The notes under the pieces are model-generated. The model was given only the letters and a program-made list of their open reading frames with translations. It did no database searches and was not told the DNA's origin. A stretch of DNA of 64,000 nt from Dorea phocaeensis (lineage in GTDB: Bacteria > Bacillota > Clostridia > Lachnospirales > Lachnospiraceae): contig NZ_OEPZ01000001.1 in assembly GCF_900240315.1 (NCBI RefSeq), positions 620,001 through 684,000 of the forward strand, given 5' to 3'. The stretch's first letter is position 1; every line of letters begins with the position of its first letter. Position numbers and translations under genes: made by a program. Positions 34,869 to 44,547 of this stretch are shown here, one piece after another.

Positions 34869-34904
34869 ATGACATTTGTCATATAAAACTATGACGTGCG
34901 ACAC
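34869..34904. promoter_or_regulatory. Candidate regulator-binding repeats between kinase and ABC operon
   Basis: ATGACATTTGTCAT (34869-34882, inverted repeat ATGACA-TT-TGTCAT) and a similar ATGACGTGCGACAC starting at 34891; the two begin 22 bp apart, about two helical turns. Placed in the divergent promoter region, they are good candidates for the adjacent LuxR-type regulator. Confidence 0.5.
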
Positions 34905-34984
34905 TACCATTATAAACACAGAAAACCTATACTACAAGTAACAAAAGTCACGATTCTAATTTGACACAGAAAGGATAGATTCTA

Positions 34985-35914
34985 ATGATTCACATTGAAA
35001 ATCTGGTAAAACGCTATGGTTCTTTCGTAGCCCTTGACCACTTAAATCTACAGATTCAGGAAGGAGAAATCTTCGGACTTCTTGGTCCGAATGGATCCGG
35101 CAAAACCACGGCAATCTGCTGCCTTCTTGCTCTTCTTAAATATGATAAAGGACAGATTACCATCTTTGGAAAAGAAATGCAGCCTGATCGCTATGATATC
35201 AAGAAGGATATCGGCGTTGTTATGCAGAATGTCGCCGTTTTTGAACAAATGTCTGTCTGGGAAAATATTGACTACTTCTGCGGTCTGTATGTAAAAGACA
35301 AAGCAAAGCGAAGAGAGCTGGTAGAAGAGGCCATTCGCTTTACAGATCTGGAAGAATATAGAAAGGCCCGTCCCAAAAAGTTATCCGGCGGACTGCTTCG
35401 AAGACTGAACATCGCCTGCGGCATCGCACACAAACCCAGGCTCATCATTCTAGATGAACCAACCGTTGCAGTTGATCCTCAGAGCCGCAACAAGATTCTG
35501 GAAGGGATACAGGAATTGAACCGTCAGGGTTCCACCATCATTTACACTTCCCACTACATGGAAGAAGTAGAACAAATCTGTTCCCGCATTGCCATCATCG
35601 ACCATGGACGTGTGTTGGCAACAGGTACCACCGAAGAATTAAAAAATATGATTAAGACCGGTGAAACCATTACCATAGAGGCTGTTGCTGCAGATGAACA
35701 TCTGCTTGAAAAACTTCAGACTCTTCCGCATGTATTTGACATTTCCTACGAAAAACAAGTTCTGAAAATCCGCTTAAGCAGCGGCAGACATAATCTGGTA
35801 CGCATTTTAAATTTTCTTACAGAGCAAGACATTTCCTTTGGTCGGGTATTCTCTGAACTTCCCACTTTGAACGATGTCTTTCTGGAAATCACCGGGAAAA
35901 AATTGCGAGATTAG
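34985..35914 (+). CDS. ABC transporter ATP-binding protein (ABC-2 exporter)
   Basis: 309 residues, DRA/CcmA-type. Walker A GPNGSGKTT (~37-45), Q-loop VVMQN, Walker B LIILDEPTVAVDP, and H-loop YTSHYMEE. The signature is LSGGLLRR, with Leu in place of the usual Gln. The ~75-residue C-terminal extension ends PTLNDVFLEITGKKLRD, typical of drug/peptide exporters. Followed by two permease genes on the same strand and divergent from the two-component genes. Confidence 0.94.
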   Translation: MIHIENLVKRYGSFVALDHLNLQIQEGEIFGLLGPNGSGKTTAICCLLALLKYDKGQITIFGKEMQPDRYDIKKDIGVVMQNVAVFEQMSVWENIDYFCGLYVKDKAKRRELVEEAIRFTDLEEYRKARPKKLSGGLLRRLNIACGIAHKPRLIILDEPTVAVDPQSRNKILEGIQELNRQGSTIIYTSHYMEEVEQICSRIAIIDHGRVLATGTTEELKNMIKTGETITIEAVAADEHLLEKLQTLPHVFDISYEKQVLKIRLSSGRHNLVRILNFLTEQDISFGRVFSELPTLNDVFLEITGKKLRD

Positions 35915-35926
35915 GAGGCTTATTTT

Positions 35927-37051
35927 ATGTTATTTCTATTCAAATACCGCTTTTTGCAAACGGTACGGGATCTTCCCATTATGTTTTGGGCTTTGGCGTT
36001 TCCACTCATCCTCGCTACCCTTTTCTATTTTAGTTTTGGAAGAGCCGGACTTTCTGCTACAGGAGAATCCAAATGGGAGGCTGTAAAAGTATGTGTGATA
36101 GATCATTCTCCTGCCTTTTCTTCTTTTCTGCAGTCCATGGACGGCGATGCGCTTAACATCCTGCCGTCTGCCTCAGAAAAAGAGGCGCTCCAAATGCTGG
36201 ATGAAGGTACCATTGCAGGGATCTACTATGCAGGCGAGACGCCTTCCCTCACCGTTGGAAGGAATGGCTTAAATGAAAGTATTTTAACTACAATGCTGGA
36301 TACTTATAACCAGAATGCTGCTATCTTAAAAAAAATCGCCGAAACACATCCAGAGAATCTTCCTGCTGCCATCCAAAGCAGTCAGGACTATCGGCAGCTG
36401 GTTTACGAGACCACTTTAGGCGGAGAAACGCTAGACCCAAGCGTACAATACTTTTTTGCTCTGATTGCCTACGCCTGTCTCTCCGGCGCCTTCCTTGGTG
36501 TACGGGCAAGTTTTGACAGCCAGGCAAATCTTACTGCCTTAGGCGCAAGAAGGAGCGTTACGCCCACGCACAAACTGACCCTCATTCTCATTGATATGCT
36601 CGTACTGGTAACCATTCATTTTGCAAACATTATGATACTTACCATTTATATCGGGAACGTACTTGGTATCAGCCTCGGAACAGACTATACGTCTCTTCTC
36701 CTTGTAAATTTCATGGGAAGTTTGATCGGAATCACCATGGGACTTGCCTTTGGTTCTCTTACAAAACTGTCTCTTAATATCAAGATGAGTCTGACCGTAG
36801 TAATCACACTGCTTCCAAGCTTTTTGGCCGGACTTATGTTCGCCAACATGAAAAACATCATAGAGCAACATGTGCCTTTCATTAACCGGATCAACCCGGC
36901 GGCGGTGTTAAGCGATGCCTATTATTGCATGGGCGTATACCAGGATATGGATCGTTTTGTCCGATGTATCGTGACACTGGTTATTATGAGCATTCTGTTT
37001 CTGACCGCTGCATTCCTAGGTATAAGGAGGGAACGCTATGACAGTATTTAA
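35927..37051 (+). CDS. ABC-2 type permease
   Basis: 374 residues, ABC2_membrane_3 layout: one N-terminal helix (~15-40), a large extracytoplasmic region (~45-170), then five helices from ~178 to the end. It follows the ATPase gene by 12 bases and overlaps the next permease gene by 14 bases. With two unlike permeases per ATPase, the pump is probably a heterodimeric exporter. Cargo unknown. Confidence 0.88.
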   Translation: MLFLFKYRFLQTVRDLPIMFWALAFPLILATLFYFSFGRAGLSATGESKWEAVKVCVIDHSPAFSSFLQSMDGDALNILPSASEKEALQMLDEGTIAGIYYAGETPSLTVGRNGLNESILTTMLDTYNQNAAILKKIAETHPENLPAAIQSSQDYRQLVYETTLGGETLDPSVQYFFALIAYACLSGAFLGVRASFDSQANLTALGARRSVTPTHKLTLILIDMLVLVTIHFANIMILTIYIGNVLGISLGTDYTSLLLVNFMGSLIGITMGLAFGSLTKLSLNIKMSLTVVITLLPSFLAGLMFANMKNIIEQHVPFINRINPAAVLSDAYYCMGVYQDMDRFVRCIVTLVIMSILFLTAAFLGIRRERYDSI

Positions 37052-38189
37052 AGGATTTTTGACGATAACCAAACGGAACCTCGGCATGATGTTCTTATAC
37101 ATTGCCGTCTTCCTTACCATCAGTATTTTTGTCTCAAAAACGCTCGGCGACTCCGACCCGTCAGGCTTTACAGCCAAGCGCCTTAATATTGCCGTTATTG
37201 ATCGAGATGAAAGTCTCCTGTCAAAAGGATTGAAAAATCATCTTCGTCAGTTCCATCATGTCAAAGACGTCCCTGATGACGCTGCCGTTTTACAGGATAA
37301 ACTCTTCTACCGGGACATTTACTACGCAGTAATTATCCCTGAAAATTTTGAACAAAACTACACAAAAAATACCGAAAAACTTCCCGTAATAAAAGTTCCA
37401 GGGAGCACTTCCGGACACTATGTAGATCAACAAATCAACACATTTTTAAACAATATACGAACACTGACCGCCGGAGGATTCTCCGCCTCTGAAGCGTTGG
37501 AATACACAGAAGAATCCCTCTCTTTTCGTCCGAATGTAAGGCTGATTGATCAAACCGGACACAATGGAAATATGGCAAAACATGCCTATATGTTCCAATA
37601 CATACCCTACATCATTTTGTCGATCCTCTGCTACATTTTGAGTTATATCATGCTTTCTTTCGGCAACAAGGATGTGAAGAACCGTATTCTTTGTTCCTGT
37701 ACCTCGACACGCAGCATGAATCTCCAGCTCATCCTGGGGCACATTGTAATCGGCCTTGGTATCTTCCTCATCTGTGTCAGTATGCCCGCCATTCTGTACC
37801 CGAAGGATTTTTTAACGGATCCCAACCTGCCTTATTATCTAATAAACAGTTTTCTAATGATGCTGGTTGCTTTATCCATTGCATTTCTCATCAGTTCTTT
37901 TCCACTGAGGGAAGAGACGATCAATGGAATCGTTAATGTAGTTAGCCTGGGAATGTCTTTTATCTGCGGCGTATTCGTCTCCATGGACATTCTCGGTAAA
38001 GGTGTGAAAACGCTGGCTCGTTTCCTGCCAGTCTACTGGTATGAAATCGTCAATAACCTTTTAGCCAGAAACCACTCCCTTTCCGCATCCCAAACAAACG
38101 AACTTTGGCAGTGTTATGGCATTCAGCTTCTCTTTGCTCTTTCTTTTCTAGCTGTCGCAATGGTGATTCGAAGAAAGAGGCCTTCATAA
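37038..38189 (+). CDS. ABC-2 type permease, second subunit
   Basis: 383 residues with the same layout as the preceding gene: an N-terminal helix (~15-33), an extracytoplasmic domain with AVIIPENFEQNY, and a C-terminal block of about five helices. GGAGG 7 bases before the ATG. Last gene of the exporter operon. Confidence 0.88.
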   Translation: MTVFKGFLTITKRNLGMMFLYIAVFLTISIFVSKTLGDSDPSGFTAKRLNIAVIDRDESLLSKGLKNHLRQFHHVKDVPDDAAVLQDKLFYRDIYYAVIIPENFEQNYTKNTEKLPVIKVPGSTSGHYVDQQINTFLNNIRTLTAGGFSASEALEYTEESLSFRPNVRLIDQTGHNGNMAKHAYMFQYIPYIILSILCYILSYIMLSFGNKDVKNRILCSCTSTRSMNLQLILGHIVIGLGIFLICVSMPAILYPKDFLTDPNLPYYLINSFLMMLVALSIAFLISSFPLREETINGIVNVVSLGMSFICGVFVSMDILGKGVKTLARFLPVYWYEIVNNLLARNHSLSASQTNELWQCYGIQLLFALSFLAVAMVIRRKRPS

Positions 38190-38194
38190 AATAT

Positions 38195-38243
38195 GAAAAA
38201 GTGCAGCTCATAGGTATTCCTTCCTAATAAGCTGCACTTTTTT
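38195..38243. terminator. Bidirectional terminator between ABC operon and dnaJ
   Basis: AAAAAGTGCAGCT (38196-38208) pairs with AGCTGCACTTTTTT (38230-38243); T-runs on both sides serve the ABC operon (+) and the heat-shock operon (-). Confidence 0.87.
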
Positions 38244-38251
38244 CACTTTAT

Positions 38252-39439
38252 TTAATCATCAAAGGCTTCTTTGACTTTATCCATAAAGCCCTTCTTCTTT
38301 TTGCTTCCTTTTCCTGCAGGCTCTGTACTCTCTTCTCTTCCCAGTGAATTGCCTGTCAATTCATCAAACTTACGAAGTGCCTCTTTGGCCTCAGCGCTTA
38401 AGTGTTCCGGTGTCTGGATCACCAGTGTTACATAGTGGTCACCTCTCACCTGTGCATTCCGAAGGGACGGAACCCCTTTTCCTTTCAAACGCACCTTGGT
38501 ATCTGTCTTGGTGCCCGGCTTTACATTGTAGATCACTTCTCCGTCCACCGTCTTAATCCGGATATCAGCTCCAAGAGCTGCCTGCGCAAACGTAATCGGC
38601 ACTGTGGAGAAAATGTGCATATCCTGGCGCTGGAAAATCGGATGTCTGGACACCGTCACTTCTACCAGAAGATCTCCTCTTGGTCCGCCATTTACGCCCG
38701 GTTCTCCTTTTTCCCGAATCCGAACGCTCTGTCCATTGTCAATACCAGCCGGAATGGATACGGAAATCTTCTTTCGGTTGGAAATGTAACCCGTTCCGCC
38801 GCAGTCCGAACATTTTTCCCGAACAATCTTACCGCTTCCATGACAATCCGGACAAGTCTGAACGTTCTGAACTGTTCCAAAGAAGGACTGCTGTGTATAA
38901 ACAACCTGTCCTTTTCCACCACATTTCGGGCAGGTCTCCGGTGATGTTCCCGGCTTCGCACCCGTTCCGTTACACTTCGGACACGGATCCTTCAGTACAA
39001 CGTCCAGCTCTTTTTCACAGCCAAATACAGCTTCTTCAAACGTAATTCTAACGCTTTTTCGGATATTCATGCCTTTCATAGGGCCTTGATTTGCACGGCC
39101 GCGCCTTCCGCCGCCAAACAGATCCCCGAAAATATCTCCAAAGATATCACTGAAATCTGCGCCATTAAAATCAAATCCGCCGAAACCGCCTGCTCCTCCA
39201 GCTCCGCCTTCGAACGCCGCATGACCAAACTGATCATACTGGCGGCGCTTCTCTGGATCACTCAAGATTGCATAAGCTTCTGAAGCTTCTTTGAATTTCT
39301 TCTCAGCTTCAGCATCACCCGGATTCACATCCGGGTGATACTTCTTAGCTACCTGTCTGTATGCTTTTTTCAGAGTTGCCTCATCTGCGTCCTTGCTGAC
39401 GCCTAAGACTTCGTAGTAGTCTCTCTTTGTTTCTGCCAT
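38252..39439 (-). CDS. dnaJ: Chaperone DnaJ
   Basis: 395 residues, type I Hsp40. J domain with the HPD motif ([11 protein letters not shown]), a Gly/Phe-rich linker (~76-105), four CxxCxGxG zinc motifs between ~150 and 215, and the substrate-binding C-terminal domains. The C-terminal tail is Lys-rich. Starts 2 bases after the dnaK stop. Co-chaperone that stimulates DnaK ATPase; part of the HrcA/CIRCE operon. Confidence 0.98.
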   Translation of the reverse strand: MAETKRDYYEVLGVSKDADEATLKKAYRQVAKKYHPDVNPGDAEAEKKFKEASEAYAILSDPEKRRQYDQFGHAAFEGGAGGAGGFGGFDFNGADFSDIFGDIFGDLFGGGRRGRANQGPMKGMNIRKSVRITFEEAVFGCEKELDVVLKDPCPKCNGTGAKPGTSPETCPKCGGKGQVVYTQQSFFGTVQNVQTCPDCHGSGKIVREKCSDCGGTGYISNRKKISVSIPAGIDNGQSVRIREKGEPGVNGGPRGDLLVEVTVSRHPIFQRQDMHIFSTVPITFAQAALGADIRIKTVDGEVIYNVKPGTKTDTKVRLKGKGVPSLRNAQVRGDHYVTLVIQTPEHLSAEAKEALRKFDELTGNSLGREESTEPAGKGSKKKKGFMDKVKEAFDD

Positions 39440-39441
39440 GA

Positions 39442-41316
39442 TTATACTTCCTTATAGTCCCCGTCTACAACGTCGTCGCCCTGGAATCCTTCTGGAGCCG
39501 GACCTGCTCCTGCTCCCATATCCGGTCCTGCACTCTGAGCGCCTGCTGCTGCGCCAGCCTGCTCATACATCTTTGTAAACAGTTTCTGTGCACTTTCTGT
39601 TAATTTCTCTTTTCCAGCTTTGATCTCTGCAATCTCTGCATCCGTCATGCTTTCCATGTTTACTTTTTCCAACAGCTCTTTCAATGCCTTACAGTCTGCT
39701 TCTACAGCTGCCTTATCAGCTCCGTCAAGCTTATCGCCTACTTCGCCGAGCGCTTTTTCTGTCTGGAACACCATAGCGTCCGCTTCATTCTTAGCATCAA
39801 TTCCTTCTTTACGCTTCTTATCCTGCGCTTCAAATGCTGCTGCTTCTTTTACTGCTTTATCGATATCTTCATCAGACATATTAGAACCTGCAGTAATCGT
39901 AATATGCTGTTCTTTTCCTGTTCCAAGGTCTTTTGCAGATACGTTTACAATACCGTTTGCATCGATATCGAAGGTTACTTCGATCTGCGGTACTCCACGT
40001 GGAGCTGGTGCAATTCCATCCAGTCTGAACTGTCCGAGGGACTTGTTGTCTCTTGCGAACTGTCTCTCACCCTGTACTACGTTGATATCTACTGCTGTCT
40101 GATTATCAGCTGCCGTAGAGAAGATCTGGCTCTTCTTTGTCGGAATTGTTGTATTTCTTTCAATCAATCTTGTAGCAACACCGCCCATTGTCTCAATAGA
40201 CAGAGAAAGTGGTGTAACATCAAGAAGAAGGATATCGCCTGCTCCTGCATCTCCTGCCAGTTTTCCTCCCTGAACAGATGCTCCAAGAGCCACACACTCG
40301 TCTGGATTCAGAGACTTACTTGGCTCTTTTCCAGTAAGACGTTTTACTTCTTCCTGTACTGCCGGAATACGTGTAGATCCTCCAACCAAAAGTACCTGAC
40401 CAAGCTCGGAAGCTGTAATTCCAGCATCAGAAAGCGCTCTTGTTACAGGCTCAGATGTCTTTAATACCAGATCATGTGTCAGTTCATCAAATTTTGCTCT
40501 CGTAAGGTTCATATCAAAATGTTTTGGACCTTCTGCTGTTGCAGTGATGAATGGAAGGTTAATGTTCGTTGTAGTTGCGGAAGAAAGTTCTTTTTTCGCT
40601 TTCTCTGCTGCTTCTCTTAATCTCTGAAGAGCCATCTTATCAGTAGACAAGTCTACACCTTCCTGTTTTTTAAACTCTGCGATCATGTAATCTGTAATCT
40701 TCTGGTCAAAGTCATCTCCACCAAGTTTGTTATTACCTGCTGTAGATAATACTTCGATAACACCATCTCCAATTTCGATAACAGATACGTCGAAGGTACC
40801 TCCACCCAAGTCGTATACCATGATCTTCTGCTCTTTCTCATTATCCAGTCCATATGCAAGCGCTGCTGCTGTAGGCTCATTGATGATACGCTTTACATCA
40901 AGACCTGCGATCTTACCTGCATCCTTGGTTGCCTGACGCTGAGCGTCGTTAAAGTAAGCCGGTACTGTAATAACTGCTTCTGTTACTTTCTCTCCCAAGT
41001 AAGCTTCTGCATCTGCCTTTAACTTCTGAAGTGTCATTGCAGAAATTTCCTGTGGGGAATATTTCTTATCATCAATTGTTACTCTGAAATCAGAACCCAT
41101 CTCTCTTTTAATAGAAGAAATGGTTCTCTCTGCGTTCGTAACTGCCTGACGTTTTGCAGGCTCTCCTACTAGACGCTCTCCGGTCTTTGTAAATGCTACA
41201 ACAGATGGTGTCGTTCTTGCACCTTCTGTATTTGCGATTACGGTCGGCTGTCCACCTTCCATAACGGCTACACAACTATTTGTGGTTCCTAAGTCAATAC
41301 CTATGATTTTACCCAT
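39442..41316 (-). CDS. dnaK: Chaperone DnaK (Hsp70)
   Basis: 624 residues. ATPase domain with [17 protein letters not shown] at the N-terminus, [13 protein letters not shown] and [13 protein letters not shown]; substrate domain beginning near [14 protein letters not shown]-terminal helical lid and a Gly/Ala-rich tail ending [11 protein letters not shown]. It lacks the ~24-residue insertion of Gram-negative DnaK, as expected for Firmicutes. Third gene of hrcA-grpE-dnaK-dnaJ. Confidence 0.98.
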   Translation of the reverse strand: MGKIIGIDLGTTNSCVAVMEGGQPTVIANTEGARTTPSVVAFTKTGERLVGEPAKRQAVTNAERTISSIKREMGSDFRVTIDDKKYSPQEISAMTLQKLKADAEAYLGEKVTEAVITVPAYFNDAQRQATKDAGKIAGLDVKRIINEPTAAALAYGLDNEKEQKIMVYDLGGGTFDVSVIEIGDGVIEVLSTAGNNKLGGDDFDQKITDYMIAEFKKQEGVDLSTDKMALQRLREAAEKAKKELSSATTTNINLPFITATAEGPKHFDMNLTRAKFDELTHDLVLKTSEPVTRALSDAGITASELGQVLLVGGSTRIPAVQEEVKRLTGKEPSKSLNPDECVALGASVQGGKLAGDAGAGDILLLDVTPLSLSIETMGGVATRLIERNTTIPTKKSQIFSTAADNQTAVDINVVQGERQFARDNKSLGQFRLDGIAPAPRGVPQIEVTFDIDANGIVNVSAKDLGTGKEQHITITAGSNMSDEDIDKAVKEAAAFEAQDKKRKEGIDAKNEADAMVFQTEKALGEVGDKLDGADKAAVEADCKALKELLEKVNMESMTDAEIAEIKAGKEKLTESAQKLFTKMYEQAGAAAGAQSAGPDMGAGAGPAPEGFQGDDVVDGDYKEV

Positions 41317-41369
41317 GATGTTTTCCTCCTATTTTATACTATTGTTCCATATACTACTGTTTTGGAAAT

Positions 41370-42044
41370 TTAGTTTGCTACCTTTACCATACTGTGTCTC
41401 ACAATAGAGTCACGGTAGGCGTACCCTTTCTGGAACTCCTCTGTGACAATATTCTCACCAAAGTTCTCGTCTTCCACGTGCATCACTGCATTGTGAAATT
41501 CCGGGTCAAATTCTTTCCCGACTGCCTCGATCGGTTTTACTCCAACCTCTTCCAATGTCGTCATCAGCTGTTTATACACCATCTCCATTCCCTGAACGAA
41601 AGGATTTTCTTTTTCCTCTTCCCCGACTGCACCCAGTCCGCGTTCAAAGTTATCAACGACTGGAAGGATCTTATCTATGATATCTTTCGCACCTACTTCG
41701 TACATATGAGATTTTTCTTTCTCCGTACGCTTGCGGAAGTTATCAAACTCTGCCATCTGACGGGTAAGTCGATCCGTCAGTTCCTCGATCTTCTCATCTT
41801 TTTTATCTTTCTTATTCTTTTTGCCAAACAGTTTTTTGCCGGACTCTTTGGAATCTTCCATCTCTTTTTGGCCTTCTTCGGTATCTTCGGTATTTTCTGC
41901 GTCTTCAGAAGCAACTTCATCTGCCGCTTTCTCATCCTCGGAAGGAGCTCCTGACGCTTCGGCTGCTTTTTTTGCTTCTTCCACAGCTTCTTTTACCATT
42001 TCCTCCTGGCTTTTTTCCTGATTGTTTTCCAAGGGTACATCCAC
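41370..42044 (-). CDS. grpE: Nucleotide exchange factor GrpE
   Basis: 224 residues from GTG 42044; a TTG at 42032 has the better-spaced ribosome site (AAGGTGG) and may be the true start. A long acidic, Ala/Glu-rich N-terminal region (~1-80), a coiled-coil helix, and the conserved FDNFRKRTEKEK and GVKPIEAVGKEFDPEFHNAVMHVE segments. Releases ADP from DnaK. Confidence 0.96.
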   Translation of the reverse strand: MDVPLENNQEKSQEEMVKEAVEEAKKAAEASGAPSEDEKAADEVASEDAENTEDTEEGQKEMEDSKESGKKLFGKKNKKDKKDEKIEELTDRLTRQMAEFDNFRKRTEKEKSHMYEVGAKDIIDKILPVVDNFERGLGAVGEEEKENPFVQGMEMVYKQLMTTLEEVGVKPIEAVGKEFDPEFHNAVMHVEDENFGENIVTEEFQKGYAYRDSIVRHSMVKVAN

Positions 42045-42050
42045 CTTTCT

Positions 42051-43094
42051 TTATTCTTTCTTATGAAACATCTGATCCAGTTCATTCTGAAGACGCTTCA
42101 TAGACTTTAATACATGTTCATAATCCATTCGCTTCGGCCCGATAATTCCGATGGTTCCCTTCATGCCGTCTCCCAGTTCATAGGTTGCGGTCACTACGCT
42201 GCAGTCTTTCATGGTCTGAACCGGCGTCTCATTTCCGATATAAACCTGAATTCCTGTATTGTCCTCCTGCGAAAGGGTCTGTGTTACCAGCTCTGTAAGC
42301 TGCTGTTTTTCCTCAAATGCACTGATAATCTCCTGGGCGCTCTGCTTATCGGAAAGTTCCGGATATTTGAAAATATTCGTCGCGCCGCTGGTGTAAATCT
42401 GCATATCCTCATCAACCTGTATCGCATCTGCCACTGCATCAAGTACATTTCCAACCACCTCACTGTGAATACCGGCCTGTTCCTTTAATCTGGCAATCAA
42501 ACCCAGATTAATCTCTTCAATCGGCATCCCGGTCAGTGTTGTATTCAGAAGCATATTCAGCTTTAACAGGTTTTCATTGCTGATTGGCTCTGCAATATTA
42601 ATAATCTTATTCTTAATCACATTGCCGTCCAGCACGATGACCGCAATCACCTGCTCTGCATCCACCATGGAAAGCTGGATGAATTTCAGCTTGTTGGCAT
42701 TGACCATCGGTGTTGATACCATAGTCGCATAATTCGTACTGTTAGCCAGCACACGCGCCGCCTGCTTTAACAGCTGTTCCATCTTGTCTACCTTCTGGAG
42801 CATCTGCTCCTGCATCTCGCTAAGCTCCTGTTCTTTCTCCTGCATCAGCATATCAACATACAACCGATAGCCTTTGTCCGAAGGGATACGTCCTGCCGAC
42901 GTATGAGGCTGAATGATATATCCCATCTCTTCTAAGTCGGCCATCTCATTACGGATCGTTGCAGAACTCAAATTCAAATCTGTATACTTGGAGATCGTTC
43001 TGGAACCAACCGGCTCTCCGGTCTCTAAATAAGTCTGAATAATCGCATGAAGAATCTTTAACTTCCGATCGCCAAGACTTTGTTCTGATACCAT
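42051..43094 (-). CDS. hrcA: Heat-inducible repressor HrcA
   Basis: 347 residues. N-terminal winged helix (LKILHAIIQTYLETGEPVGSRTISK), the VRN-type recognition segment SSATIRNEMADLEEMGY, and a GAF-like C-terminal domain with the dimer-forming QVIAVIVLDG. Represses its own operon by binding CIRCE; needs GroEL for folding (family knowledge). ATG 43094 has AGGAGG seven bases upstream. Confidence 0.98.
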   Translation of the reverse strand: MVSEQSLGDRKLKILHAIIQTYLETGEPVGSRTISKYTDLNLSSATIRNEMADLEEMGYIIQPHTSAGRIPSDKGYRLYVDMLMQEKEQELSEMQEQMLQKVDKMEQLLKQAARVLANSTNYATMVSTPMVNANKLKFIQLSMVDAEQVIAVIVLDGNVIKNKIINIAEPISNENLLKLNMLLNTTLTGMPIEEINLGLIARLKEQAGIHSEVVGNVLDAVADAIQVDEDMQIYTSGATNIFKYPELSDKQSAQEIISAFEEKQQLTELVTQTLSQEDNTGIQVYIGNETPVQTMKDCSVVTATYELGDGMKGTIGIIGPKRMDYEHVLKSMKRLQNELDQMFHKKE

Positions 43095-43125
43095 CAATCC
43101 TCCTCCTTTCGGCTTTTGTAGGTTA

Positions 43126-43152
43126 TTAGCACTCTTTTATTTTGAGTGCTAA
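43126..43152. promoter_or_regulatory. CIRCE operator
   Basis: Canonical TTAGCACTC-N9-GAGTGCTAA at 43126-43152, 31 bases before the hrcA start codon and just downstream of the promoter. HrcA binding site. Confidence 0.98.
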
Positions 43153-43167
43153 CATCTTTCGATTATT

Positions 43168-43196
43168 AATGTAGCACTACGTTTTTCATTTGTCAA
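43168..43196 (-). promoter_or_regulatory. hrcA operon promoter
   Basis: TTGACA (43196-43191), 17-base spacer, TACATT (43173-43168) on the minus strand; transcription would start within or just before CIRCE, consistent with repression. Confidence 0.85.
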
Positions 43197-43261
43197 CCGT
43201 GTTTATACAAATTTTATCAATTTAACCCACCATTTAAATGCTATCCGTCTTTGTCTTTCTA

Positions 43262-43305
43262 TAAAAAAGACCCTGTACCTTTTTCTCAGATACAGAGCCT
43301 TCTCT
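43262..43305 (-). terminator. Terminator after the 97-residue hypothetical gene
   Basis: GGCTCTGTATC and GGTACAGGGTC (minus strand) pair with G-U wobble across a nine-base loop, followed by TTTTTT. Confidence 0.75.
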
Positions 43306-43316
43306 TTTCTTATTTT

Positions 43317-43610
43317 TTAGCTTAATTCTACCTTCTGTGCCTCTTCTGGTTTAAACTCATTCTCAAGATCGTAGATATTATGACCTGTGGACTCTCCTAA
43401 TACTTTGCCTTCCAGCGAATAGCAGCGAATAAATCTTTTCACATCGATACTGGACCAATGTTCCACATCCCATGTAAGATATCCGTCTTCATCAGACTTT
43501 TTCTCCTTCAAATAGAGATCCACCTGACGGCCGTTTCTCATCAGCTCAATCAGTCCCTTTGTCCCCTCTACTTCCACTTCTTCTTTGTTTACCGTATCGT
43601 ATACTTTCAT
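43317..43610 (-). CDS. Small hypothetical protein
   Basis: 97 residues from ATG 43610 (GGAGG eight bases upstream). Not recognised. Soluble, acidic, no signal peptide or membrane helix, no Cys pair; contains a hydrophobic strand pattern around KGLIELMRNGRQVDLYL and a Trp-rich YLTWDVEHW. Its own terminator follows, and the next gene is divergent, so it seems a single-gene unit. Confidence 0.75.
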   Translation of the reverse strand: MKVYDTVNKEEVEVEGTKGLIELMRNGRQVDLYLKEKKSDEDGYLTWDVEHWSSIDVKRFIRCYSLEGKVLGESTGHNIYDLENEFKPEEAQKVELS

Positions 43611-43738
43611 TTGGGTTCCCTCCTGTAACACGCATTCTAGGCCGGATTCACTTCCGCCTCGTTCTTCTGTGTCTCATTATACCCCTTTGCCGTGCAAAAG
43701 GAAAGTCTGAAATCACTTTCCTCTGCTCAAATTTCCTC

Positions 43739-43767
43739 TTGACAAATAAATCTTCCAGTTATATGAT
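43739..43767 (+). promoter_or_regulatory. Promoter of the BcrAB-like ABC operon
   Basis: TTGACA (43739-43744), 17-base spacer, TATGAT (43762-43767), 47 bases before the ATPase ATG. Confidence 0.82.
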
Positions 43768-43814
43768 TGTATCAACTAAATAATACAACAGAACAATAAT
43801 ACAGGAGGTACCCT

Positions 43815-44546
43815 ATGAGTGTTATTTTAAGAACAAATCATCTGACCAAGCGCTATGGTCACCGAACCGTTGTAGACAATCTGTCCATGACGATACACGA
43901 AGGAGATATTTATGGTTTTATCGGGAAGAACGGAGCCGGAAAGACAACTTTAATCCGTATGATTACCGGTCTTGCCGCTCCAAGCGACGGTAACCTTCTT
44001 CTATTTGGCAGTTCTAATCTTCTGGAAGGAAGAAAGCAGATTGGAACCGTCATCGAATCACCTGCGCTCTATCCGGGCATGACTGCCAGAGAGAATCTAA
44101 TCACCCAATGCAAACTGCAGGGGGTAACAGATGAATCCCAGGCTGATTCCATCCTGACTTTAATCGGACTTTCGGATACCGGCAAAAAAAAGGTCAAAGA
44201 TTTCTCACTGGGAATGCGTCAGCGCCTTGCCATCGGTCTTTCTCTCGTCGGCAACCCGAAGCTCCTTGTACTGGATGAACCAATTAACGGACTGGATCCG
44301 GAAGGCATCAAAGAAATCCGTGATCTGATCTTAAAGCTCAATCACGACCGCAACATCACTGTACTGATCTCTTCTCACATTTTAGGGGAGTTATCAAGAC
44401 TTGCTACCCGCTACGGCATCATACACCGTGGACGTCTGATTGAAGAATTTACAGAAACCCAGCTCTTTGAACGCTGCCATACCAAGGACGGCAAAGCAGA
44501 GATGGATTTGGAAGAATACTTTTTAAATGCAATTGGAGGAAAATAG
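43815..44546 (+). CDS. ABC transporter ATP-binding protein, BcrA/lantibiotic-immunity type
   Basis: 243 residues. Walker A GKNGAGKTT, Q-loop IESPALYPGMTARENL (the IESP-type Q-loop variant typical of bacitracin/lantibiotic-immunity ATPases), signature FSLGMRQRL, Walker B LLVLDEPINGLDP, H-loop ISSHILGEL. AGGAGG before the ATG. With the permease gene one base later it makes a two-gene exporter. No regulator gene is adjacent. Possibly self-protection against bacteriocins or antibiotics (inference from family). Confidence 0.92.
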   Translation: MSVILRTNHLTKRYGHRTVVDNLSMTIHEGDIYGFIGKNGAGKTTLIRMITGLAAPSDGNLLLFGSSNLLEGRKQIGTVIESPALYPGMTARENLITQCKLQGVTDESQADSILTLIGLSDTGKKKVKDFSLGMRQRLAIGLSLVGNPKLLVLDEPINGLDPEGIKEIRDLILKLNHDRNITVLISSHILGELSRLATRYGIIHRGRLIEEFTETQLFERCHTKDGKAEMDLEEYFLNAIGGK

Positions 44547-44547
44547 A

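Noticed and set aside
39620-40102. Long open frames opposite dnaK and other conserved genes
   Set aside because: Shadows of highly expressed coding sequence with no ribosome site or recognisable product.
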